A DNA stretch of 51,807 bases. Origin: Dactylosporangium sucinum (lineage in GTDB: Bacteria > Actinomycetota > Actinomycetes > Mycobacteriales > Micromonosporaceae). The DNA is taken from assembly GCF_014647515.1 (NCBI RefSeq), contig NZ_BMPI01000027.1:89059-140865 (forward strand), written 5' to 3'. A program made the translations under genes and the position numbers. Each line of letters begins with the position of its first letter. Position 1 is the stretch's first letter. This document shows positions 24,850 through 32,413 of the stretch, piece after piece. The notes beneath the pieces were generated by a model. The model was not told the origin of the DNA. It did not search any database and saw only the letters and a program-made list of their open reading frames with translations.

Positions 24850-25530
24850 TCAGTCCAGGCCGCGCTTGCCCGGGGCCCAGAACGGCTTGACGAGGACCGA
24901 CGTGCGGGGCCAGCCGCGCTCAGCGGTCAGGTGGCGGCGCACCGCCTGGCAGGTGCGGGCCTCGCCGGCGACGTAGGCGGCGCCGGGCTCGGCCGGCAGG
25001 TCCAGCTCGCGCAGGGCGGCGACGATCCCCTCGGTACCGCCGCGATCGACCCACCGCAGGTCGTCCGCGCGCGGCAGCGGCATGCGGTCGGCCGGGCCGG
25101 CGACCTCGATGACGCCGTGGACGGGCGCGGCGGCCGGCAGGGCCCGCAGCATCGCGCCGAACGCCGGGCAGGCCGTCTCGTCGCCCACGAAGAGGTGGTA
25201 TGGGGCGCCCTCGCGCAGCACCATGCGGCCCTGCGGCTTGGTGAACGCCACCGGCTGGCCGACGCGCACGTCCCGGGACCAGCGCGCGCCCGGCCCGCCG
25301 GCGGGCTGGTCGAACACGCACAGATCCAGGTGCTCGCCGTCGAGGTAGTCCCAGACGGAGTACGTGCGCAGCGTCATGCCCTCGATGCGCACCCGGACGT
25401 GCTGGCCCGGCGACCAGTCCAGCCCCCGCAGCGCGTCCCCGGCGAAGCGGATCCGGCGCATGCGCGGCGTGACGCGGTCCGTCTCGGCGACCGTCGTGCG
25501 CACCAGGAAGTAGTCCATGAGGTTGCTCAT
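24850..25530 (-). CDS. Siderophore-interacting FAD-binding protein
   Basis: The 226-aa flavoprotein has the FAD-binding beta-barrel with MRRIRFAGDALRGLDWSPGQ and the RTYSVWDY flavin motif, followed by an NAD(P)H-binding lobe with YHLFVGDETACPAFGAMLRA and AAYVAGEARTCQAVRRHL. This architecture (FAD_binding_9 plus SIP) is that of ViuB/YqjH-like ferric-siderophore reductases, which release iron in the cytoplasm. WAPGKRG at the end is the usual C-terminal motif. No siderophore biosynthesis or transporter gene is nearby. It is transcribed alone. Confidence 0.9.
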   Translation of the reverse strand: MSNLMDYFLVRTTVAETDRVTPRMRRIRFAGDALRGLDWSPGQHVRVRIEGMTLRTYSVWDYLDGEHLDLCVFDQPAGGPGARWSRDVRVGQPVAFTKPQGRMVLREGAPYHLFVGDETACPAFGAMLRALPAAAPVHGVIEVAGPADRMPLPRADDLRWVDRGGTEGIVAALRELDLPAEPGAAYVAGEARTCQAVRRHLTAERGWPRTSVLVKPFWAPGKRGLD

Positions 25531-25625
25531 GCGCGCCAGCCTGCCGCATCCCGCCCGCGTCGTGACGACCGATCGGGGGATGCCACTCCGTGTATGCCAT
25601 CGGGCACGGTGAGCGATGTGCCGCC

Positions 25626-26708
25626 TCAACGCGAACGGACGTCGGCGTAGCGCAGCAGGGCGGCCACGCCGCCCTCGGCCGGCACCTCGTCCGGCGCGGC
25701 GAACACGAGGCCGGCGTCGGAGCACACGACGGCCCGCACCAGCGCCGCGTCCGCACGGTCCCGCTGGGGCGCGGCGACGCCCATGGCCTCGAGCTGGGCG
25801 CGGTCGAAGGACAGCTGCGCCGGCCCGGGGCCGACCCACAGCCGCGCCGTGGAGGACGGGTCGTCGGCGATGAGCAGGGTGTCGACCTGACCGCGCTGCA
25901 GCGCCCGCACCACGGCCGGGAGGCCGCCGGCGTCGGTACCGCGGAACCGGTTCACGGCGTCCTGCGCGTTCGCGGTGGCCCGCTCGGCGATCGCCCGGAC
26001 GGTCGCGTCGTCGAGCGTGGCGCCGGCACCGGCGTCGGTCGGTACCACCCGCTCCTGCCAGTACTCCGGCAGCCGCCCGATCAGCAGCGGACGCGCCTGC
26101 GGATCGCCGGCCACGACGACGATCTCCGCGTCGCACTGCCGCGCGGCCGCCGTGACCGCCTCCGCGACGTCGCCGGCGTTGCGCTCCCACGACACGTGCG
26201 CGGCGCGCTGGTACCGCGGCTGGGACCACCCACCGACCTTGACCCGGTGCAGCGGGAAGACCTCGTGGCCCTCGACCGACGCCGAGTGGACCAGCCGGTC
26301 GGCGTCGACCGCCTCGATCCGGCCGCCGGTGCGGTCGACCAGCACGCGGACGTACGGGATCGACTCCCCCAGCTGGGCCAGCAGCGGCATGACGTGCGGC
26401 AGCGGACCGAACGCGGCGATCGCGCGCCGGGGCGGGGCCGGCAGGTCGCGCACCAGCACCGCCTGTCCGCCGGTGGCGAAGCCGGCCAGCCCGTACGGCC
26501 CGCCCCGCACGGGATGGCCGAGGACGGCGGCTTCGAGGGCGTCGGCCGTGCCCGGGCCACAGCCGTCCTCCTCGATCACCGCCCGGGCCGCCTGCCAGCG
26601 CAGCTCGAGCGCGGCGGCGGCGTGCTCGGTGTTGCGGGACGCGTCGAGGTACACCGACGCCCAGGGTCCGGTGCGCTCGTACAACGGGCGAAGGAATGCC
26701 ACGTGCAT
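25626..26708 (-). CDS. Rv2629/baeRF2-like eRF1-fold protein
   Basis: The 360-aa protein starts MHVAFLRPLYERTGPWASVY with YLDASRNTEHAAAALELRW, the signature of the actinobacterial Rv2629 family (bacterial eRF1-like group baeRF2). Later segments SVEGHEVFPLHRVKVGGWSQ, AEIVVVAGDPQARPLLIGRL and GQVDTLLIADD fit the three-domain eRF1/Vms1-type fold. In mycobacteria Rv2629 belongs to the hypoxia (DosR) regulon; the proteins are thought to act on stalled or hibernating ribosomes. GGAGT sits about seven bases before the ATG. It is divergent from inorganic pyrophosphatase. No convincing DosR box was found upstream. Confidence 0.85.
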   Translation of the reverse strand: MHVAFLRPLYERTGPWASVYLDASRNTEHAAAALELRWQAARAVIEEDGCGPGTADALEAAVLGHPVRGGPYGLAGFATGGQAVLVRDLPAPPRRAIAAFGPLPHVMPLLAQLGESIPYVRVLVDRTGGRIEAVDADRLVHSASVEGHEVFPLHRVKVGGWSQPRYQRAAHVSWERNAGDVAEAVTAAARQCDAEIVVVAGDPQARPLLIGRLPEYWQERVVPTDAGAGATLDDATVRAIAERATANAQDAVNRFRGTDAGGLPAVVRALQRGQVDTLLIADDPSSTARLWVGPGPAQLSFDRAQLEAMGVAAPQRDRADAALVRAVVCSDAGLVFAAPDEVPAEGGVAALLRYADVRSR

Positions 26709-26934
26709 GCTGGACTCCTTTCCGCTCACCCCGTCGACTACCCGTTCCCGGGCGGGAAACGCATCCGTGTGGGCAGCCGCCGACCGGTGTCGTCGCGCTG
26801 GTGGCGCACGGGAAGCCGCCTGGCTGCCCGGACCTCGGCTGCCACCCGGACGCGACCCTCGCGGGGTGACTCCGTCGTGGAACGAGACGAGCCGCAGGGC
26901 GAGTGGCAAGACTGGAAGTCAGCGGAGGTGTCCC

Positions 26935-27453
26935 ATGGACGTCGACATGGTTGTGGAGATCCCGGCCGGGTCGCGCAACAAGTACGAGATGGATCAGGAG
27001 TCGGGGCGGATCCGGCTCGACCGTACGCTGTTCACCGCCACCGCCTACCCGGCCGACTACGGCTACGTCCTCGAGACGCTCGCCGAGGACGGCGACCCTC
27101 TCGACGCGATGGTGCTGCTGGACGAGCCCACGTTCCCCGGCTGCAGCGTCCGGGTGCGGCCGATCGGGGTGTTCTGGATGCACGACGAGCGCGGCCCGGA
27201 CGCGAAGCTGCTGTGCGTGCCGGCCGCCGACCCCCGCTGGCAGGCGATCGGTGACCTCGCCGACCTGCACAAGTACCAGTTGAGCGAGATCGGCCACTTC
27301 TTCGAGATCTACAAGGACCTGGAACCCGGCAAGTACACCGACGTGCGCGGCTGGCGAGACCGGGCCGAAGCCGAAGCGGAACTGACCGCGGCACAGGACC
27401 GGTACCAGGCGTCACGCCGGACGCCGGCTGACACCGCCCGGCACGACCGGTAG
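26935..27453 (+). CDS. ppa: Inorganic pyrophosphatase
   Basis: The 172-aa protein is a soluble family-I pyrophosphatase, which hydrolyses PPi to phosphate in the cytoplasm. It starts VVEIPAGSRNKYEMDQESGR with LDRTLFTATAYPADYGYVLE, and has the metal-binding signature DGDPLDAMVLLDEPTFPGC. The later DLHKYQLSEIGHFFEIYKDL and Lys in KYTDVRGW complete the active site. GGAGGTG lies about seven bases before the ATG at 26935. Length matches bacterial hexameric enzymes (about 165-175 aa). It is divergent from the Rv2629-like gene. Confidence 0.96.
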   Translation: MDVDMVVEIPAGSRNKYEMDQESGRIRLDRTLFTATAYPADYGYVLETLAEDGDPLDAMVLLDEPTFPGCSVRVRPIGVFWMHDERGPDAKLLCVPAADPRWQAIGDLADLHKYQLSEIGHFFEIYKDLEPGKYTDVRGWRDRAEAEAELTAAQDRYQASRRTPADTARHDR

Positions 27454-27496
27454 CACGGCTCAAGCCCGGCCGGCCCCGCGGCCTAGGATCGCCAGC

Positions 27497-28549
27497 ATGA
27501 GCACCTCCCTCGCCGAGCACGTCGACGCGCTGTACTCCGCCGTGGAGCGCGCGGGGCCCGACGCGTTCCAGGCCGCGCTCGAAGGCATCGTCGAAGCCAC
27601 CCAGCGGTCCGAGCCGGCGGAGGTGAGCGCGGCGCTGGAGCGGCTGGAGCCGATGCTCGCCCGCATCCCGCTCGGCATGGGGCCGGACCTGGCGCAGGTC
27701 GCCGGCGCCATGACCGACTTCGGCGGCGACCCGGCGAGCGTGCTGGCGACGCTCGTCGAGCGGGCCGCCGGGGCCATGGAGCAGGCGGCCCGCTTCGCCG
27801 AGCTGCACCGCGCGGCCGGCCTCGCGCTGCCCGACCCGGGCGACTTCGACGCGGTCGGGGAGACCCGCGACCGCTTCACCGCCGCCGTCCAGGTCCGCGG
27901 CCTGGCCGGCGAGGAGGAGGCCGAGGACCTCCTGCAGGCCTGGTACTGCGGGGACTCCTGGGTCCAGCCGGTCCTCTTCATGAACCAGCGCCGCGACGTG
28001 CGCCGCGCCCTGCCGCAACGCGCCCGCCTCCTGAACGGCGTGCGGGCGACCCGCGAATACCTCGGCACCGCGGGCTGGCTGGAGGGCCTCCTCCTGGTCC
28101 TGGACGACGAGCCCCTGATCGTCCTCGACCGCGGCTTCGCCGGCACCGGCCGCGGCTTCCGGGTGACGATCGGCGGCATCGGCGACAACTTCCAGCTCCA
28201 CACGATGCTGGCCGCGGCCCTGATCGGCCACCACCTGCCCGGCCGCGCCCCGGCCCCGGCGGAGGTCGCCGCCGCGACGGACGGCCCGGACCTGACGCCG
28301 GAGGGCGGCATCCGCGGCAGCTGGAACCTCGTCGACCACGGCGGCAAGTGGATCTGGAACGAGGGCCGCCCGTCCGACATCCCCCACCTGGACGGCGTCC
28401 GCGTGGTGGTCCTGGAGCCGGAGCCGTACCAGCGCTCGTGGAACGCGGGCCGCGCCTACCCGCACATGGCGCCCCTGCTGCGCATCGACGAGCCCCTGTC
28501 CCCGCAGGAGGCGGCCGCCTGGCTGTCCCGCTGCACCACCTCCTCATGA
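27497..28549 (+). CDS. Uncharacterised 350-aa protein
   Basis: No family is recognised with confidence. The first 130 residues are helical and Ala/Glu-rich (SLAEHVDALYSAVERAGPDA and ALERLEPMLARIPLGMGPDL). The rest is a mixed alpha/beta domain with conserved-looking stretches VQPVLFMNQRRDVRRALP, LLLVLDDEPLIVLDRGFAGT, FRVTIGGIGDNFQLHTML and GIRGSWNLVDHGGKWIWNEG. There is no signal peptide or membrane helix, so it is cytoplasmic. The ATG is 43 bases after ppa, so read-through from ppa is possible. A family B palindrome overlaps the stop codon. Codon usage is normal for the window, so it is a real gene. Confidence 0.8.
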   Translation: MSTSLAEHVDALYSAVERAGPDAFQAALEGIVEATQRSEPAEVSAALERLEPMLARIPLGMGPDLAQVAGAMTDFGGDPASVLATLVERAAGAMEQAARFAELHRAAGLALPDPGDFDAVGETRDRFTAAVQVRGLAGEEEAEDLLQAWYCGDSWVQPVLFMNQRRDVRRALPQRARLLNGVRATREYLGTAGWLEGLLLVLDDEPLIVLDRGFAGTGRGFRVTIGGIGDNFQLHTMLAAALIGHHLPGRAPAPAEVAAATDGPDLTPEGGIRGSWNLVDHGGKWIWNEGRPSDIPHLDGVRVVVLEPEPYQRSWNAGRAYPHMAPLLRIDEPLSPQEAAAWLSRCTTSS

Positions 28550-28600
28550 TCGGTGGAGCGTTCCGGCTGCCATGACGACCGGAACGCTCCATCGATCGTG
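28545..28600. repeat. Palindromic element, family B copy 1, over a stop codon
   Basis: Arms 28545-28566 and 28579-28600 (inner part GGAGCGTTCCGG) pair at 20 of 22 positions around the loop CTGCCATGACGA. The same arms and exactly the same loop recur at 36208-36260. The left edge CATGATC supplies the stop codon of the upstream gene. Confidence 0.9.
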
Positions 28601-28613
28601 CGGAGCAGCGGCG

Positions 28614-29618
28614 TCAGCGCAGCAGGCGGCGGACGACCGACCACTGCGGGTGCGGGGCGAAGCCCAGGCTCTCCTTCGGCCCCGCCTGGCCCTTGCCCGC
28701 GACCACGAACGGCCGGCCGGCGGCGATGGTGCGGCGTATCAGGCGGTCCAGGTGGTCGAACCACAGGCCGCTGCGGCGGTCGGGGCCCGGCGGGCGGGCG
28801 CCCCACGGGCCGAGCACCGGCGCCACCGGGTGGTCGAAGACGACGCCCGCCGCGACCAGGCCGCCGTCGGCGTCGGTGTAGCGGATCACCTCGACGTCGG
28901 GCAGGGACAGCACCGCGGCGAACTTCTCGCTGCTCCAGTACCGCAGCGGCGGCCAAAGCGTGCGGTGGTTGCGCCGGGCGGTGTCGCGGCAGAGCCGGTA
29001 GAGCGCCTCGACGTCGATCGCCGCGCCCGCGGCCGGGCCGACCCAGGCGGACAGTCCGGGGTCGGCGTCGATGCGGCGGGCCAGCCGGCGCTGGTCGACC
29101 CGGCGGGACTTGGTGAGCGAGCGCAGGTACGCCTCGTGGTCGGCGAACCGGTTGTGCAGCACCGCCACCGGCGCCCCCTCGCGCACGACGGTCGCGCCGC
29201 GCAGGACGGCCGGCAGCCCGTCCGACCAGACCTGCCGGTAGGCGACGAACGGCAGCCGGCGGCCGAACTCGCGGCGCAGCGCCGACTCGAAGGCCGCCAC
29301 CGCGGCCGGGAACAGCGCCGGGTCCACGGCGTCCGGGCGCAGCGCCGCGGGGAGCCCGCCGGCCAGCCCGAGGCCGGTGAACGAGCTGGTGCCGAAGCAC
29401 TCGACGTCCGCGAGAACGCCACGCACCCGCGCGGTGGCCACGCCGACGGCCTTGTCGCCGTCGCGGAGGATCCCCGCGAAGCACCGGCCGGGGGCGGTCC
29501 GCACGAGCGGCCAGGCCCACGCCTGGTGCAGGCCGAGGTCGTGCACGGCGTCCGCCCAGGCCGCCGGCGCCGGGTCCGCCGACGGGTCGAACGGCTCGAA
29601 CTCCAGGTCACCACTCAC
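28614..29618 (-). CDS. FemAB/BioF2-like acyltransferase (GNAT superfamily)
   Basis: The 334-aa protein has two tandem acetyltransferase-like folds as in FemX/BioF2 proteins used in peptidoglycan and cell-surface modification. Visible marks are AWADAVHDLGLHQAWAWPLV at the start, YLRSLTKSRRVDQRRLARRI in the middle (the basic helix found in this family), then LYRLCRDTARRNHRT and the second-fold strand LVAAGVVFDHPVAPVLGPWG. Members transfer aminoacyl or acyl groups to lipid- or glycan-linked substrates at the inner membrane face. It is divergent from the membrane-protein/epimerase operon, which supports a role in surface glycan decoration. Confidence 0.75.
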   Translation of the reverse strand: MSGDLEFEPFDPSADPAPAAWADAVHDLGLHQAWAWPLVRTAPGRCFAGILRDGDKAVGVATARVRGVLADVECFGTSSFTGLGLAGGLPAALRPDAVDPALFPAAVAAFESALRREFGRRLPFVAYRQVWSDGLPAVLRGATVVREGAPVAVLHNRFADHEAYLRSLTKSRRVDQRRLARRIDADPGLSAWVGPAAGAAIDVEALYRLCRDTARRNHRTLWPPLRYWSSEKFAAVLSLPDVEVIRYTDADGGLVAAGVVFDHPVAPVLGPWGARPPGPDRRSGLWFDHLDRLIRRTIAAGRPFVVAGKGQAGPKESLGFAPHPQWSVVRRLLR

Positions 29619-29758
29619 CCGATCAACGGTACCGACGGCGCAGTGATCAAATGCCCGGAAAGGTACCCTCGATCATTCCCCTTCATCAATGTTGATCGCT
29701 TTCGCGGCGCATTCGATCACGTACGATTCGCGAAACGGTCGAGCCGGGGAGTGAGCCC
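29619..29758. promoter_or_regulatory. Divergent AT-richer intergenic region with clustered GATC sites
   Basis: This 140-bp stretch has clearly lower GC than its surroundings and holds five or more GATC words and two GGTACC words. Inverted TTTCGCG and CGCGAAA words lie just upstream of the membrane-protein start, with TACGAT (29722-29727) as a possible -10. It is likely the shared control region of the transferase and the glycan operon. Confidence 0.4.
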
Positions 29759-30433
29759 ATGAACCAGATCCTGCGCCGCAATGCGACGTTCCTCGTCCTG
29801 GTGGCCCTGGCCGCCGCTTGCGCCGCGGTCGTGTGGTTCGCGCTGCCCCACGACCGGGAGGTCAAGTCGCTGGGGATCTTCCTGTTCAAGCTGGTGCCGT
29901 TCGTGTTCGCGATCGAGGCGATCGCCCGGCTGGACCTGGAGCTGGCCCGCCGGCTCCACCTGGTGCGGATCCTGGTCCCGGCCGCGTTCTGCGTGTTCTT
30001 CCTGTACTTCGTGCCAAAGATCTTCTTCTATCTGGACGATTTCCCCAGCGTCTACTACCACATTCTCGTGCTGACGCCGATCATCATCTCGGCGCTCGTC
30101 CTGGCCTACCGGCTCGGCGGGGGCGGCGCCGGCGAGGTGCGGCGCCTCGGCTACGCGATGCTGCTCGTCATGCTCTCCGGCCTGGAGGACTTCGCATTCC
30201 TCACGGTCAATGACCACACCGAGCCGCCGTGGAACACCATCCCGGCGGTGTGGGACTGGGCGTCGCACATGACGGTGTTCCTCGGCCACCCGCCGACCCG
30301 GAACGAGGCGTATGCCTTCATCGCCGTGCATGTCGTGCTCGCCCTTTTCATCCTGATCGCCCCCGCCCGGTGGTTCGAGCGACTTCGACCCCGGCGCAGT
30401 CAGCCGGAGCAGGAGCCCGCGATCCGGGCCTGA
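29759..30433 (+). CDS. Uncharacterised polytopic membrane protein
   Basis: The 224-aa product has about six hydrophobic helices (for example FLVLVALAAACAAVVWFAL, ILVPAAFCVFFLYFVPKIFF, YHILVLTPIIISALVLAYRL and AFIAVHVVLALFILIAP) and a basic C-terminal tail. A conserved-looking polar stretch FAFLTVNDHTEPPWNT (starting near residue 140, reading DFAFLTVNDH) lies between helices. No family was recognised. GGGGAG precedes the ATG. It is the first gene of an apparent operon with the epimerase, GT2 and ATP-grasp genes (23-base gap to the epimerase), so it may be a lipid-carrier enzyme, scaffold or transporter for that pathway. Base composition is somewhat less GC-rich than its neighbours. Confidence 0.75.
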   Translation: MNQILRRNATFLVLVALAAACAAVVWFALPHDREVKSLGIFLFKLVPFVFAIEAIARLDLELARRLHLVRILVPAAFCVFFLYFVPKIFFYLDDFPSVYYHILVLTPIIISALVLAYRLGGGGAGEVRRLGYAMLLVMLSGLEDFAFLTVNDHTEPPWNTIPAVWDWASHMTVFLGHPPTRNEAYAFIAVHVVLALFILIAPARWFERLRPRRSQPEQEPAIRA

Positions 30434-30456
30434 TGCCGGCGGAGAGGAGGTGTGCC

Positions 30457-31479
30457 ATGGCGACGTCGACCGTGCTGGTCACCGGCGGCGCCGGATTCAT
30501 CGGCGCCAACGTGACCCGCTCGCTGCTGGAGGACGGCCATACGGTCGTCGTCCTCGACGACCTGAGCGGCGGCTCGATCCACAACGTCCCGGACGACGCG
30601 CTGTTCCGGCAGGGCAGCGCGTGCGACCCGGCCGTCGTCGACGGGCTGTTCGCCGAGTTCCGGTTCGACTACGTGTTCCACCTCGCCGCCTACGCCGCGG
30701 AGGGGCTGAGCCACTTCATCAAGCGGTACAACTACATCAACAACGTGCTCGGCAGCGTCACCCTGATCAACGCGGCGGTCAACGCCGGCACCGTGCGGTG
30801 CTTCGTGTTCACCTCGTCGATCGCCGTCTACGGCGCCAACCAGGTGCCGATGAGCGAGGACCTGGTGCCCTCGCCCGAGGACCCCTACGGCATCGCCAAG
30901 CTCGCGGTCGAGCAGGAACTACGCGTCACGCACGAGATGTTCGGCCTGCCGTACATCGTCTTCCGGCCGCACAACGTCTACGGCGAGTACCAGAACATCG
31001 GCGACCGCTACCGCAACGTCATCGGCATCTTCATGAACCAGGCGCTGCGCGGCGAGCCGTTCACGATCTTCGGCGACGGCTGCCAGGTCCGCGCGTTCAC
31101 CCACATCAGCGACGTGGCCCCGGTCCTGGCCCGCTCGGTGACGAACCCGGCCGCGTACAACGGGACCTTCAACATCGGCGGCGACACGGTGTACACGCTC
31201 AACGCCCTCGCCCGGGCGACCGCCGACGCCATGGGCGTGCCGCTGCGGGTCACCCACCTGCCGGCCCGCAACGAGGTCCGGCGCGCCTACGCCAACCACG
31301 AGAAGGTGCGCAAGGTCTTCGGGATCACCGGCGACGAGGTACCGCTGGAAGAAGGCCTGGCCGCGATGGCCGCGTGGGTCCGCCGGCAGGGCCCGCGGGA
31401 GCCGTCGGTGTTCGAGGCCGTCGAGGTGCGCCGCAACCTCCCCCCGTCGTGGCTGGCGGTGCTGCCCGATGCGCACTGA
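30457..31479 (+). CDS. NAD-dependent nucleotide-sugar epimerase/dehydratase
   Basis: This 340-aa extended short-chain dehydrogenase begins with the NAD-binding loop VLVTGGAGFIGANVTRSL. The catalytic Ser and Tyr-x-x-x-Lys are in FVFTSSIAVYG and DPYGIAKLAVE, so the active site is complete. FRPHNVYGEYQNIGDRYRNV and GDGCQVRAFTHISDV are typical of UDP-glucose/UDP-GlcNAc 4-epimerase-like enzymes. It would epimerise or dehydrate a nucleotide-activated sugar in the cytoplasm. GGAGAGGAGG precedes the ATG. Its stop overlaps the next gene by 11 bases, showing that it feeds the GT2 encoded there. Confidence 0.92.
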   Translation: MATSTVLVTGGAGFIGANVTRSLLEDGHTVVVLDDLSGGSIHNVPDDALFRQGSACDPAVVDGLFAEFRFDYVFHLAAYAAEGLSHFIKRYNYINNVLGSVTLINAAVNAGTVRCFVFTSSIAVYGANQVPMSEDLVPSPEDPYGIAKLAVEQELRVTHEMFGLPYIVFRPHNVYGEYQNIGDRYRNVIGIFMNQALRGEPFTIFGDGCQVRAFTHISDVAPVLARSVTNPAAYNGTFNIGGDTVYTLNALARATADAMGVPLRVTHLPARNEVRRAYANHEKVRKVFGITGDEVPLEEGLAAMAAWVRRQGPREPSVFEAVEVRRNLPPSWLAVLPDAH

Positions 31480-32413
31480 CAGCGAGCTCGGGGGCATGCC
31501 GTCGCTCACCGCGTTCATCCCCTGCTACAACGAGGTCGCGCAGGTCGACGCCGTGCACGCGGCGATCGACGCCGAGCTGTCCCGCTACCCCGACCTGGAG
31601 ATCCTGTTCGTCGACGACGGCTCGACCGACGGCACCCTCGCCAAGGTGAAGGCCCTGTGCGACCGGGACCCGCGCGTGCGGTACGTCTCCTTCTCCCGCA
31701 ACTTCGGCCTGGAGGCCGCGCACGGCGCCGGCTTCCGCTACGCGAGCCGCGACTGGGTCGTGCAGCTCGACGCCGACCTGCAGTCGCCGCCGGCCGAGGC
31801 GCACAAGCTCATCGCCAAGGCCCTGGAGGGCTACGACGTGGTGTACGGCATCCGCCGCGAGCGCCATGACCCGCTGTTCCGCCGCCTCGGCTCGGCGGTG
31901 CAGCAGCGGCTCGCCCAGCGGCTGTTCGGCGTCGACCTCGTCTACGGCTCGTCGGTGTTCCGGGTGGTCCGGGCGGGCGTCGCCCGGCGCGCGGTCGACC
32001 TGCGGCTGGCCACGCCGTACTTCGTCGCCACGATGCCGCTGCTCGGCGCCCGCTGGGCCACCGTCGACGTCGAGCACCGCCGGCGCCAGGACGGCGGCTC
32101 CCGGTGGGCGGTGTGGCGGCTGTTCGCGCACAGCGGCGAGCTGTTCTTCGGCTTCTCCGTCCGGCCGCTGACGTGGATCTATCTCGCGGTCGCCCTGGTC
32201 CTGCCGTTCGTGGTGGCGGCCGGGTCGCCCGGTGCCGTCGCGGGTCTGGTGGTACTGCTGGGATCCGTGGCGATCCTCGCCGCCTACGTGCACCGCCTGG
32301 TGCGCGGCGGCGTGCGCCCGGCGCTGTACTACGTGCGCGAGGCGAACATTCCGATCGCGGCCGAGGACTCGCTGTACGCCGGCGAGCCGCTGACCCGGGA
32401 GCCGGTCCGATGA
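31469..32413 (+). CDS. Family 2 glycosyltransferase, DPM1/ArnC-like, membrane-anchored
   Basis: The 314-aa protein has a GT-A domain: SLTAFIPCYNEVAQVDAVHA at the start, VDDGSTDGT for nucleotide binding, the metal motif QLDADLQSPP, and YGIRRERHDPLFRRLGS. Two C-terminal membrane helices (WIYLAVALVLPFVVAAGS and AGLVVLLGSVAILAAYVH) resemble polyprenyl-phosphate sugar transferases such as ArnC/GtrB. It would move a sugar from a nucleotide donor onto undecaprenyl phosphate. It overlaps the epimerase gene by 11 bases and the ATP-grasp gene by 4. An ATG at 31496, nearer the conserved start, is an alternative. Confidence 0.9.
   Translation: MRTDSELGGMPSLTAFIPCYNEVAQVDAVHAAIDAELSRYPDLEILFVDDGSTDGTLAKVKALCDRDPRVRYVSFSRNFGLEAAHGAGFRYASRDWVVQLDADLQSPPAEAHKLIAKALEGYDVVYGIRRERHDPLFRRLGSAVQQRLAQRLFGVDLVYGSSVFRVVRAGVARRAVDLRLATPYFVATMPLLGARWATVDVEHRRRQDGGSRWAVWRLFAHSGELFFGFSVRPLTWIYLAVALVLPFVVAAGSPGAVAGLVVLLGSVAILAAYVHRLVRGGVRPALYYVREANIPIAAEDSLYAGEPLTREPVR

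Noticed and set aside
24850..27297. Minus-strand frame extending the siderophore-interacting protein to 815 residues
   Set aside because: Only the last 226 residues match the FAD/SIP fold. The upstream part is antisense or out of frame to the baeRF and pyrophosphatase genes.
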